From contig NZ_JACCBP010000001.1 of the NCBI RefSeq assembly GCF_013408655.1, positions 1,054,001 through 1,118,000 of the forward strand: a DNA stretch of 64,000 bases, read 5' to 3'. This stretch comes from Pigmentiphaga litoralis (GTDB taxonomy: Bacteria; Pseudomonadota; Gammaproteobacteria; Burkholderiales; Burkholderiaceae_B). Below, one piece after another: positions 55,752 through 63,886 of this stretch; within the stretch, counting starts at the first letter, position 1; every line of letters begins with the position of its first letter. The translations under genes were made by a program, and so were the position numbers. The notes below the pieces were generated by a model, which ran no database searches, was not told the origin of the DNA, and was given only the letters and a program-made list of their open reading frames with translations.

Positions 55752-56947
55752 CAGTGGGCCACTCCGGAAAAGTCCTGCGGAATGTCGCAGCGCGCGACCC
55801 GCACCTTGCGGTTGCCGGCCGGCGTATTGCGGCTCTTGCCCACAAAGCGCGGCACGCCGTCGGTCACCACCGCGGCCACGGCGGCAATGTCGCCATTGCG
55901 CAAGGCGTCCAGCGGATCGGTCTTGGTGCCGCCCACGCACGCATCCAGCAGCACGATGTCGGCATCCTTGCCGGGCTTCAGGAAGCCGCTGTTGATGCCA
56001 TAAGTGCGTGCGTTGTTGCCCGTGGCGGCGGCAATGGCCCATTCCACCGGCATGTCGGTCAGGCTGGCCAGGTGCGTGATGGTGTACATCAGGCCCAGGG
56101 GCATGATGCCGCTGCCGGTCGGCGTATCGCTGGCGATCAGGAAGCGGTCGAACACGTCGGCGCTGCGCACCATGTCGCCCAGCATCAGGGTCGTGCGCAG
56201 GTTGCCTGCCGTGCAGACCTGCAGTGCGATGTCCGACTCGTACACGAGCTTGGGAAAGTCTTCGTCCGGCATGGCGACTGGCCCGCCATTCACGTGGAAC
56301 GAAACGTGGGGCTTCATGGCGATCAGGTGGTCCGCCCAAATGCCCGATGATCCGGGGATCGACGCGCCACCGGTATGCACGGTCGTGATCATGCCGTGCT
56401 TGCGCGCCCAGCCGACCATCTCGGCATATTCATACGGCGACTTGACCGCGCCAAAACCGGCCTTGGCCAGCCACACGCCCTGTGCCGCGATATCGGCAAA
56501 ATCCTGTTCGACCAGGCCAGGCTCGATGATGATGGACCCTGCAAAGACCTTCATGCCGCCGGGACGGTAGTGTTCGAAGCAGCGCAGCGCAGCGACGGCC
56601 AGCGCCTTCACGCCGGCAGGATCTTTCGGCCGGCCCGGCACGTGCACTTCAGATGCGCTGATCGCCGTGGTGATGCCGCCGTGCACATAACTTTCCAGGA
56701 AACCCACGGTCTTCTGGCGCGGCGTGTAGTCGCCAAACGTGTTGTGCACCTGCGAGTCGATCAGGCCGGGAATGGCGGTGGCGCCATCGGCATCGATCAC
56801 GATCTGCGCGGTTTCCACCTCGGCCGACGACAGGGTCCCGACTTTCAGGATCTTGCCGTCTTCGGTCAGGATCGAATCCCCGGCCGTGACAGGCTCGCGC
56901 CACTCACCATTGAGGATGCGTCCCAGATTTACGATAGCTACTTTCAT
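55751..56947 (-). CDS. Enamidase-like amidohydrolase with an altered metal motif
   Basis: A 398-residue amidohydrolase-superfamily protein. Several stretches recall the enamidase of anaerobic nicotinate breakdown: GDYTPRQKTVGF, HGGITTAISAS, PGRPKDPAGVKALA, HTGGASIPGSSG, HVNGGP and TGNNARTYGINSGFLKPGKDAD. The first metal motif, normally HxH, reads DSQVHN, so the first ligand is Gln. Later histidines and the catalytic Asp (ASDTPTGSG) are present. It lies 18 bases after the DUF1185 gene and overlaps the monooxygenase. Ring opening of a cyclic enamide or lactam is the leading guess. Confidence 0.82.
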   Translation of the reverse strand: MKVAIVNLGRILNGEWREPVTAGDSILTEDGKILKVGTLSSAEVETAQIVIDADGATAIPGLIDSQVHNTFGDYTPRQKTVGFLESYVHGGITTAISASEVHVPGRPKDPAGVKALAVAALRCFEHYRPGGMKVFAGSIIIEPGLVEQDFADIAAQGVWLAKAGFGAVKSPYEYAEMVGWARKHGMITTVHTGGASIPGSSGIWADHLIAMKPHVSFHVNGGPVAMPDEDFPKLVYESDIALQVCTAGNLRTTLMLGDMVRSADVFDRFLIASDTPTGSGIMPLGLMYTITHLASLTDMPVEWAIAAATGNNARTYGINSGFLKPGKDADIVLLDACVGGTKTDPLDALRNGDIAAVAAVVTDGVPRFVGKSRNTPAGNRKVRVARCDIPQDFSGVAH

Positions 56948-56965
56948 CGCTGACTCCTGCGTGGG

Positions 56966-57544
56966 TTAGATAAGGCCGTCCTTGCCCTGCATTGCTTCTT
57001 GCGTGATGCCGCCCACGCGCGCGTTGATGCGGCCGCGGTTGGCCACCGCAAAGATGACCGCGATCTCGTCGGGCATCGGGCCGTCGCTCAAGGTGAACGT
57101 CATGGCGTTGTAGTGCGAGCGTACGTACAGCGCGTCTTTGGATGCCAGTGGAATGTCGATCGTCACGCCGGGGCCGCCTACCTTGGTCACCGACGAAATC
57201 CAGGCCTTGCCACCGCCGATGATGTCGCGCAGCGGCGTCGCGGCCGCCGTGGTCAGCAGCGCGTTCACATGTTCCTGCTCGCCCGCGATGCCGACAATGC
57301 CGCCCTTGCCGTACGCCTGCACCGGGTAGTCGCCCCACACCGACATCAATTGTCGGGCGACTTGGGCGCCCAGGGCCACGCTGGCCTCGATCCCTTCGGT
57401 CAGGTCTTCCTGGTACGGGCCCAGGAACGGATTCTTGATGAAGGCGACCGCGGCCGCCTTGCGCAGCGGCACGTCGGCCCGCTGACCTGCTTCTTCGAGC
57501 TTGTGCTCGATGACCATGACCCACCTGCGAACCTGTAATTGCAT
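56966..57544 (-). CDS. DUF1185 'amino acid synthesis' family protein
   Basis: A 192-residue protein of family PF06684. It has the family segments FIKNPFLGPYQEDL, YGKGGIVGIAGEQEHVNALL, TPLRDIIGGGKAWISSV and VRSHYNAMTF. AGGAG precedes the ATG at 57544; 76 residues of upstream open frame fall in the divergent promoter region and are rejected. The family has structural-genomics structures, but I know of no proven reaction. Co-location with an enamidase-like hydrolase suggests a role on a cyclic amide or its product. Confidence 0.85.
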   Translation of the reverse strand: MQLQVRRWVMVIEHKLEEAGQRADVPLRKAAAVAFIKNPFLGPYQEDLTEGIEASVALGAQVARQLMSVWGDYPVQAYGKGGIVGIAGEQEHVNALLTTAAATPLRDIIGGGKAWISSVTKVGGPGVTIDIPLASKDALYVRSHYNAMTFTLSDGPMPDEIAVIFAVANRGRINARVGGITQEAMQGKDGLI

Positions 57545-57634
57545 GCCGTGCTCCTGAAAAAGACGCGTGACCTCGCAACCTGCCCGCCGCCTGATGGCGG
57601 CAAAAAATTGTTGTTGCGGATTGATGACGATGCT

Positions 57635-57647
57635 ATTGTCATACAAT
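57635..57647. promoter_or_regulatory. Probable GntR operator in the divergent promoter region
   Basis: ATTGT-CAT-ACAAT is a perfect palindrome with a three-base centre. It fits the GT-N(x)-AC core of FadR/VanR-type GntR regulators, one of which is encoded two genes away. It lies 30 bases before the EthD-like start and 90 bases before the DUF1185 start. Confidence 0.6.
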
Positions 57648-57677
57648 CCTAATGTCAAATGATTCAGGAAGAAAACC

Positions 57678-58334
57678 ATGCGCGGACGCACCATCCTCTT
57701 TTCCGAAATGACGCCGGCCCCTGAATGGGAAGACCGCTTCAACACCTGGTACGACGAGGAACACATTCCCATCCGCGTCGGCCTGCGCGGTTTCCAGAGC
57801 AGCCAGCGTTATGTGCGTCCGGATCGGAACTACCTGGCGGTGTACGAGATGGACACGCTGCAGGCGCTCAAGACCGTCGCCTATCAGGCGATCAAGAACA
57901 ACCCGTCGCCCGAAACGGCGTGGATGCTCAAGAACGTGACGGGCTTTACCCGGTATCTGTGCGAAGAAATCAGCATTGCCGGCGACACGTCACCTGCCGG
58001 TATCGAGACCCAGGTGCTGTACCCGGTGTGGTTCAAGGTGCCGCCGGAACGCCTGGCCGACTTCGACGCCTGGTACGAGCAGGACCACGTGCCGCTGCTG
58101 CTGGAATGCCCGGAATGGCGCTGCGTGCGCCGCTTCAATGTCACCGACGGCGTGCCGGGTGACTACAACCGCCTGGCGCTGCACTACCTGGACGACGGAT
58201 CCGCGCTAGCATCGCCGGCCCGCGAAAAGGCGCGCAACACGCCTTGGCGCAACCGCATATCGGCCGAACCCTGGTTCAAGGGCGTCTACGACGTCTTTGC
58301 CAAGGTCGGCGAGCGGCAGTTGCCGCCGCTCTGA
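57678..58334 (+). CDS. EthD-like protein with two dimeric alpha+beta barrel repeats
   Basis: A 218-residue cytoplasmic protein built from two similar halves. FNTWYDEEHIPIRVGLRGFQ (about residues 21-40) recurs as FDAWYEQDHVPLLLECPEWR (about 132-151), each followed by a strand (SQRYV; VRRFNV). This is the pattern of ferredoxin-like EthD/ABM proteins, often small oxygenases, isomerases or decyclases; here a tandem fusion may form an intramolecular dimer. The conserved D-E/Q-H residues could be catalytic. It is the first plus-strand gene of the cluster, upstream of the GntR gene. Confidence 0.72.
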   Translation: MRGRTILFSEMTPAPEWEDRFNTWYDEEHIPIRVGLRGFQSSQRYVRPDRNYLAVYEMDTLQALKTVAYQAIKNNPSPETAWMLKNVTGFTRYLCEEISIAGDTSPAGIETQVLYPVWFKVPPERLADFDAWYEQDHVPLLLECPEWRCVRRFNVTDGVPGDYNRLALHYLDDGSALASPAREKARNTPWRNRISAEPWFKGVYDVFAKVGERQLPPL

Positions 58335-58362
58335 CCTGATTCAAGAAAGATCTGGAGACACC

Positions 58363-59031
58363 ATGGATTTGAAGATTTCCCCCCGCACCGTTCAGCACGA
58401 AACCGTGCGCCTGTTGCGTGAAGCCATCCTGTCGGGCCACTTCCGGCCGGGCGAAAAGTTGATCGAAGCCAAGCTGTGCAGCCAGATGGGTGTCAGCCGC
58501 ACGTCGATCCGCGAAGCGTTGCGGGTGCTGGCCGCCGAAAAGCTGATCACCATCGTGCCGAACAAGGGCCCGTCGGTAGCCGAAGTCAGCTGGGCCGAAG
58601 CCGAAGGCATCTATCACCTGCGGGCGCTGCTCGAAGGCGAAGCGGCGGCCTTGACGGCGGGCAAACGCACGGACGACGACGTCGCCACGATGGCCGCCGC
58701 CCTGGCGCGCTTTCGGGATGCCGTCGAGCAGCAGGATTGGGCCGCACGGATTTCGGCCACGGCCGACTTCTATGAAGTGATCATCGCGCGTTGCGGCAAT
58801 CCCGTGATGGGCGACGTGTTGCACGGCCTGCTGTCGCGCATCAACTTCCTGCGGGGAAAGACCATGGCCAGTCCCGGACGCGCCAAGCACAGCGTGCGCG
58901 AACTCGAACAGATTTACGCCGCGATCGCGAAAGGCGACGCCCGCGCCGCCCGCGCGGCCGCGGTGTCCCACGTGCAAGCGGCGCAGACCGAAGCACGCGA
59001 TGTGTACCTGGCAATGAACGCGGCGGCCTGA
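58363..59031 (+). CDS. GntR-family transcriptional regulator, FadR/FCD subfamily
   Basis: A 222-residue regulator. The winged helix contains LREAILSGHFRPGEKLIEA and MGVSRTSIREALRVLAAEKL, and the C-terminal FCD domain starts near IYHLRALLEGEAAALTAG. GGAG precedes the ATG. It follows the EthD-like gene after 28 bases and precedes the Bug receptor. It is likely the local regulator binding the 57635-57647 palindrome; effector unknown, probably a pathway substrate. Confidence 0.92.
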   Translation: MDLKISPRTVQHETVRLLREAILSGHFRPGEKLIEAKLCSQMGVSRTSIREALRVLAAEKLITIVPNKGPSVAEVSWAEAEGIYHLRALLEGEAAALTAGKRTDDDVATMAAALARFRDAVEQQDWAARISATADFYEVIIARCGNPVMGDVLHGLLSRINFLRGKTMASPGRAKHSVRELEQIYAAIAKGDARAARAAAVSHVQAAQTEARDVYLAMNAAA

Positions 59032-59109
59032 CGTCCACAGCCCTTGTCTGACCGTTGCCGTACGGCCAGGCCGCCTTGACCGGATTACCCCACCCACGAG
59101 GAACTCGTC

Positions 59110-60072
59110 ATGATGTCCCCCATCCGATCACTGGCCGCCCTGGCCGCCCTGCTTACCGTCACGCCCGTTCTTGCCGCCTGGCCTGAACGTTCCGTCACGC
59201 TGGTCGTGCCCTTCGCGGCCGGCGGCAATACCGACAGCATCGCGCGCATTACCGCCGAATGGCTGACGACCCAACTCAAGCAGACGGTGGTGGTCGACAA
59301 CCGCCCCGGCGCCAATGGCGCCATCGCCGCCGAACACGTGGCCCGCGCCAAACCGGACGGCTACACCCTGTTCATGGCGACGCTGCCGCAAATGGCCATC
59401 GTGCCCCACCTGCAGAAGGTGCGGTATGACCCCGTCAAGGACTTTGCGCCGGTGTCCATCGTCGCCACCAACGAGTTTGCCCTGGCCGTGGCCGCGAACA
59501 TGCCCGCCAAATCGCTGCAGGACGTGGTGGCCCATGTGAAAAGCCACCCCGGCAGCGTGGCGTATGCGTCGGCCGGCACCGGCTCCGTCAGCCACCTGAC
59601 CATGGCCATGTTCACCAAGACGGCCGGGCTGTCGATGATCCACGCGCCTTACAAGGGCGGCGCGCCGGCGCTGGCCGATGTGCTGGGTGGCCAGGTGCCC
59701 TTCTACTTTGGCAACGTGGCCGAGATCATCCCCTATGCCAATTCCAGCAAGCTGAAAGTGCTGGCCGTGTCCGGTCCCAAGCGCGCGCCGGAATTTCCCA
59801 ATGTGCCGACCGTGGCCGAACAGGGATATCCGGGCTTTTCGACGCAGACGTGGAATGGCGTGGCCGCACCGGCGGCGACGCCACCCGAGATCGTCAAACA
59901 ACTGGCCGATTCGATTGCTCTGGCCGTCAAGGACAAGGCGTTTGTCGGCAAACTGGCCGCGATCGGTGTCGAGCCGCTGGGCAACACACCGGCCGAGTTC
60001 AGCCAGAAGATCGTGGCCGACAACAAGCAATGGGCCGCAGCCGTGAAGGATTCGGGCGCGGTGTTGCAGTGA
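59110..60072 (+). CDS. Bug-family (tripartite tricarboxylate transporter-type) binding receptor
   Basis: A 320-residue periplasmic receptor with a signal peptide (cleaved near VLAA, about residue 22). WPERSVTLVVPFAAGGNTDS and VDNRPGANGAIAAEHVARA are the Bug signatures, as is AYKGG-like HAPYKGGAPALADVLGGQV. No TctA/TctB membrane genes are adjacent, so it works as an orphan receptor or with a transporter elsewhere. It probably binds the cluster's substrate, a small carboxylated compound in this family. Confidence 0.92.
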   Translation: MMSPIRSLAALAALLTVTPVLAAWPERSVTLVVPFAAGGNTDSIARITAEWLTTQLKQTVVVDNRPGANGAIAAEHVARAKPDGYTLFMATLPQMAIVPHLQKVRYDPVKDFAPVSIVATNEFALAVAANMPAKSLQDVVAHVKSHPGSVAYASAGTGSVSHLTMAMFTKTAGLSMIHAPYKGGAPALADVLGGQVPFYFGNVAEIIPYANSSKLKVLAVSGPKRAPEFPNVPTVAEQGYPGFSTQTWNGVAAPAATPPEIVKQLADSIALAVKDKAFVGKLAAIGVEPLGNTPAEFSQKIVADNKQWAAAVKDSGAVLQ

Positions 60073-60091
60073 TCTGACGGGATGTCAAGCG

Positions 60092-60130
60092 AAGTGGGCA
60101 CCGGATCCGGCATCCGTAGTGCCCACTTTT
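60092..60130 (+). terminator. Terminator after the Bug receptor gene
   Basis: AAGTGGGCAC (60092-60101) pairs with GTGCCCACTT (60119-60128) around a 17-base loop that can form its own small stem, followed by further T residues. It closes the plus-strand arm of the cluster. Confidence 0.85.
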
Positions 60131-60221
60131 GCATCCTGCGCTCAACTCCCGCCGCGATCGGCCGATAACCCTGGATGGGTGCGGGTGGGGGTCCACTCGC
60201 CAACAGGGACGACCATCAGCG

Positions 60222-61223
60222 ATGCTACAGAAACTGTTTTCTTCCAAAGCCCTGCGCCGCGGCCTTGACGCCGCGGGTGACGCCTGGCTGGCCGGCCATA
60301 CGCCGGAATGGCAATTTGGCACGTCGGCCAAGTCCCGCGCCCTGGCCACCAAGCTGGCCGATGCGCATCGCGCGCAAAACGAACACCGTGCCGCTTTGCT
60401 TGCGCAACTCGACGCCCAGGCGGCGGAAATCGACACGCTGCGGCAGCAACTGCACGATGCCGAACGGGCCAATGCGCAGCTGACCCAGGACGTGGCCGAT
60501 GCCGCTGCGGCGGCCCAAGCGTCCACGGCAGTGTCCGAACGCAATGCCCATGAACAGGAACGCGACGCCCGTCTCGCCCGCTTTGAACTTGCACGCGACC
60601 TGCTGCATGACGGCGTGTGGGACCTGACCGTCCTGCCGACCGACCCGCTCAACCCGCGCAACCCCTTCTGGTGGTCGCAGGCCTTCCGCCGCCAGCTGGG
60701 CTTCGAGACGATAGAAGAGTTCCCCGACGTGACCGACAGCTGGTCGTCGCGGATTCACCCCGATGACAAACAGGGCGTGCTGGATACCCTGCTTGCCCAC
60801 CTGAACGACCGGTCGGGCAAGACCCGCTTTGACGTCCGCTATCGCCTGCGGCTCAAGAACGGCAGCTATCACTGGTTCAATTCGCGGGCGCAGACCAAAC
60901 GTGAACCCGATGGCACACCGATCCGCGTCGTGGGCGTGCTGGTGGACATCAACGCGTCGTACGACGAAGCGGCCCTGCGCGAATCGCAGCAACGCCAGCA
61001 GGATCAACTGGCTGAAACGTTGGCGTCGGTGACCGAAATCGTGGGCACCATCAAGGGCATTGCGCAGCAGACCAACCTGCTGGCCCTGAACGCCGCGATC
61101 GAAGCGGCCCGCGCGGGTGAAGCAGGCCGCGGCTTTGCCGTGGTGGCAGACGAAGTCCGCAAGCTGGCCACCCGCACCAGCGACGCCACGCAGCGCGCAA
61201 CGGACATGGTCAGCCAGGCCTGA
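60222..61223 (+). CDS. Soluble PAS-domain chemoreceptor with a minimal signalling tip
   Basis: A 333-residue cytoplasmic MCP. A coiled coil (about residues 50-120, [20 protein letters not shown]) precedes a PAS_3-type sensor ([35 protein letters not shown]). Only ~80 residues of signalling domain follow, including the CheA/CheW-binding tip [20 protein letters not shown] and [15 protein letters not shown]. No membrane segment exists, so it senses an internal or redox signal. It does not adjoin other che genes; the ribosome-binding site is weak. Confidence 0.88.
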   Translation: MLQKLFSSKALRRGLDAAGDAWLAGHTPEWQFGTSAKSRALATKLADAHRAQNEHRAALLAQLDAQAAEIDTLRQQLHDAERANAQLTQDVADAAAAAQASTAVSERNAHEQERDARLARFELARDLLHDGVWDLTVLPTDPLNPRNPFWWSQAFRRQLGFETIEEFPDVTDSWSSRIHPDDKQGVLDTLLAHLNDRSGKTRFDVRYRLRLKNGSYHWFNSRAQTKREPDGTPIRVVGVLVDINASYDEAALRESQQRQQDQLAETLASVTEIVGTIKGIAQQTNLLALNAAIEAARAGEAGRGFAVVADEVRKLATRTSDATQRATDMVSQA

Positions 61224-61338
61224 AGGCGGCAGGATCCTGCCTCGAAGGCAATCCGCTGCCGCCGTCGGGGGATAATGTCGGTCATTGCACCGCGGGCGCG
61301 ACGCCGGCGGCCGCACCTCTTATGCAGAGTGACCGACC

Positions 61339-62301
61339 ATGACTTCTTTGTCCCAGCCTTCAAGCGCCAGCCACAGCAGCACCACTACCGGCAGCCGCAC
61401 TGTCACCGGCCAGTTCCCGGCGCAGCGTGACGACATTGCCGACCTGATTACCCGCCGCCCCCTGCCCGGCCGCGGCCTGGACCAGGTCGATCCCTTCCTG
61501 TTCCTGAATCACCATGGCCCGCAGGTCTACCGGCCGCGCAACAACGGCCTGCCCTTCGGCCCCCATCCCCACCGTGGTTTCGAGACCGTCACCTTCATCC
61601 TGGAAGGCGACATTGCCCATCGCGACACGGGCGGCCATGAAAGCGTGATCGATGCGGGCGGCGTGCAGTGGATGACGGCGGGCAGCGGGCTGGTGCACGA
61701 AGAAGTGTCATCGGCGGATTTCAAGCGCGATGGCGGACCGCTCGAAGTGCTGCAGCTGTGGGTCAACCTGCCGTCCCGCCTGAAGATGAGCCCGCCCAAG
61801 TACGTGGGCCTGCAGCGCGAAGACATTCCGTCCCTGGAACTGGATGATGGCAAGGCCCAGCTGGACCTGATTGCTGGAACCTGGGCCGGACAGGTCGCGC
61901 CCATCCAGTCCCTGACGGGCATCACCATGACGACGCTGACGCTGACGGCGGGTGCGCACGTGCAGCTGGAAGCGCCGGCCGGCCGGTCGGTGTTCTTCTA
62001 TCTGGTGCGGGGGGCGGTGACGGTGGGCGGTACAGAGAGTGCAAATAACCTGGCGAGCGGGACCGCGGCACCAGGCGCTACGGCGTCAGGCATCGATGTG
62101 GCCGCCCAGCACCTTGTCACTTTCGCGCATGACGGCGACACGATCACGGTGACCGCCCGTGCCGACGCCTTCCTGGTCTTCGGCCATGCCGACCCCATCC
62201 GGGAACCCGTGGTCAGTCATGGCCCCTTCGTGATGACGACGCGGCAGGAAATCAACGAAGCCATCGCCGACTACCAGGCAGGCAAGTTCGGCGGCTTCTG
62301 A
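61339..62301 (+). CDS. Pirin-family cupin protein
   Basis: A 320-residue bicupin. The N-terminal cupin has the metal ligands in FGPHPHRGFETVTFILEGD and VQWMTAGSGLVHEE (His-His-His-Glu pattern). A C-terminal pirin domain follows, interrupted by a ~25-residue Ala/Gly/Thr-rich stretch around NNLASGTAAPGATASG that looks like a surface-loop insertion. Some pirins have quercetinase activity; the role here is unknown. A Ser/Thr-rich N-terminal lead of about 20 residues precedes the domain. Confidence 0.92.
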   Translation: MTSLSQPSSASHSSTTTGSRTVTGQFPAQRDDIADLITRRPLPGRGLDQVDPFLFLNHHGPQVYRPRNNGLPFGPHPHRGFETVTFILEGDIAHRDTGGHESVIDAGGVQWMTAGSGLVHEEVSSADFKRDGGPLEVLQLWVNLPSRLKMSPPKYVGLQREDIPSLELDDGKAQLDLIAGTWAGQVAPIQSLTGITMTTLTLTAGAHVQLEAPAGRSVFFYLVRGAVTVGGTESANNLASGTAAPGATASGIDVAAQHLVTFAHDGDTITVTARADAFLVFGHADPIREPVVSHGPFVMTTRQEINEAIADYQAGKFGGF

Positions 62302-62378
62302 ACGAATAACGAAGCGGCTCGGTGGGTCAAGGCCCCGGCGTCTGCCCCTGAAGCCACCAGGCCCTGACGCTACCCCGC

Positions 62379-62423
62379 CTTGACGCCCCTAGCCTCGACG
62401 CCCCTAGCCTGAACGCCAAAGCC
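62379..62423. repeat. Three 15-bp tandem units between pirin and the AI-2E gene
   Basis: CTTGACGCCCCTAGC (62379-62393), CTCGACGCCCCTAGC (62394-62408) and CTGAACGCCAAAGCC (62409-62423) run in tandem in the spacer between these convergent genes. Confidence 0.85.
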
Positions 62424-62460
62424 GTCTAGGATCCGACACCCAGGCAACGGTTTCGACTGC

Positions 62461-63657
62461 TTACCTGCGTTCCGCCGACGGCGTCGTGACCCGCGTTTCC
62501 CCTGCTGACGCCACGGACGCGGTCGGCGTCGTCGGCGTGGTCGGTGTCGCTTCGGCCTTGACCGTCACGCTGTCGCCGGGGCCCGACAGGATGCGCGTTT
62601 CAACGGTCTCGGGCATGTCTTCGGTCGCGAACAGATCCCATGCCGCCATGAACAGGCCAGCGATCACCGGGCCGATCACGAAGCCGCTCAGGCCGAACAG
62701 CGCCATGCCGCCCAGCGTCGAAATCAGCACCACGTAGTCGGGCATCCGCGTGTCCTTGCCCACCAGCAACGGACGCAGAATGTTGTCAACCAAGCCGATC
62801 ACCAGGAAGCCGAAGGCGATCAGGACCACGCCTTCCCAGACCGAACCGGTCAACAGGAAGTAGATCGCGACCGGGCCCCACACCAGCCCCGCGCCCACGG
62901 CCGGCAGCAGCGACAGGAAGGCCATCACCACGGCCCACAGCAGCGGCGCCTGCACACCCAGGATCCAGAAGATGATGCCGCCGAGTGCGCCTTGCACCAG
63001 CGCCACCGCGATGTTGCCCTTGACGGTCGCGCGGGCAATGGTCGTGAACTTCTGCAGCAAGTGCTGTTTGTGGCCGTCGCTGAGCGGGATCGCCTGGCGG
63101 ATCCGGCGCGCCAGTTGCGGGCCATCGCGCAGCAGGAAGAACATCAGGTACAGCATGACAGCAAAACTGACCAGCACCTGGAAGGTGTCCGATCCGATGC
63201 TAACGGCCTTGGTGGCCATCAACTGGCTGCCCTGCGCAACGGCATCGGTCAGCTTGGTCTGGATGCTGGCGATGTCGTTCAGCCCGAAGCGGACCATGAT
63301 GTCGTGCACCCACAAGGGCAGCGCATCGAAGGCACGTTGGAAGTAGGCGCCGAAGTTCAGATTGCCGGACTTGATCTGGTCATAGACCAGCGACCCCTGC
63401 TGCACCAGCGAACCGGTAATCAGCATCAGCGGCAGGATCACGATCAGCAGCACCAGCAGCAAGGTCACGAGCGTGGCGGCATTGCGGCGCTTGCCGAATT
63501 TGTTGACGAGCTTGCGGTTCAGCGGGGCAAAGATGATCGCCAGGATCGTGCCCCAGAAGACGGCGCCAATGAAAGGTTGAAGGATCCAGACGAACGCGAT
63601 CGACACCACGATCAGGATCAGAAGGAAAGTCTTGTAATGGAGACTCGAGTTATTCAT
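62461..63657 (-). CDS. AI-2E family transporter (PerM/YhhQ-type permease)
   Basis: A 398-residue membrane protein with seven or eight predicted helices. It has the family segments [50 protein letters not shown] and [20 protein letters not shown]. The C-terminal ~50 residues are Thr/Pro-rich and probably disordered. The start at 63657 is preceded by a CAGG site; 32 upstream residues are rejected. Despite the name, most members are not shown to export AI-2; some are Na+/H+ antiporters. Confidence 0.9.
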   Translation of the reverse strand: MNNSSLHYKTFLLILIVVSIAFVWILQPFIGAVFWGTILAIIFAPLNRKLVNKFGKRRNAATLVTLLLVLLIVILPLMLITGSLVQQGSLVYDQIKSGNLNFGAYFQRAFDALPLWVHDIMVRFGLNDIASIQTKLTDAVAQGSQLMATKAVSIGSDTFQVLVSFAVMLYLMFFLLRDGPQLARRIRQAIPLSDGHKQHLLQKFTTIARATVKGNIAVALVQGALGGIIFWILGVQAPLLWAVVMAFLSLLPAVGAGLVWGPVAIYFLLTGSVWEGVVLIAFGFLVIGLVDNILRPLLVGKDTRMPDYVVLISTLGGMALFGLSGFVIGPVIAGLFMAAWDLFATEDMPETVETRILSGPGDSVTVKAEATPTTPTTPTASVASAGETRVTTPSAERR

Positions 63658-63886
63658 GGCTACCTGGGTGGGCCGGGGCCCGGATGGTCGTTGCGTGTTG
63701 TTGTGGCGGCGGTTTCGCCTGCGCTCAACGATACGCGAAAGCCATGCGCACACAGCCGGTTACCGAACGCCAATGTTGCCAGTTGTATTATGGATTCGAC
63801 CCCTCGCACGCTTGATCTGCCGGCATGCGACCTCACGTAATGCGTATCCGTTCTGTCCCTTCCCCCATTCTTTGACGCCAAGGGCC

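Noticed and set aside
54543..56339. One 598-codon fusion of the monooxygenase with an upstream extension
   Set aside because: The extension is the amidohydrolase gene read out of frame; the ATG at 55751 starts a complete FAD-binding domain.
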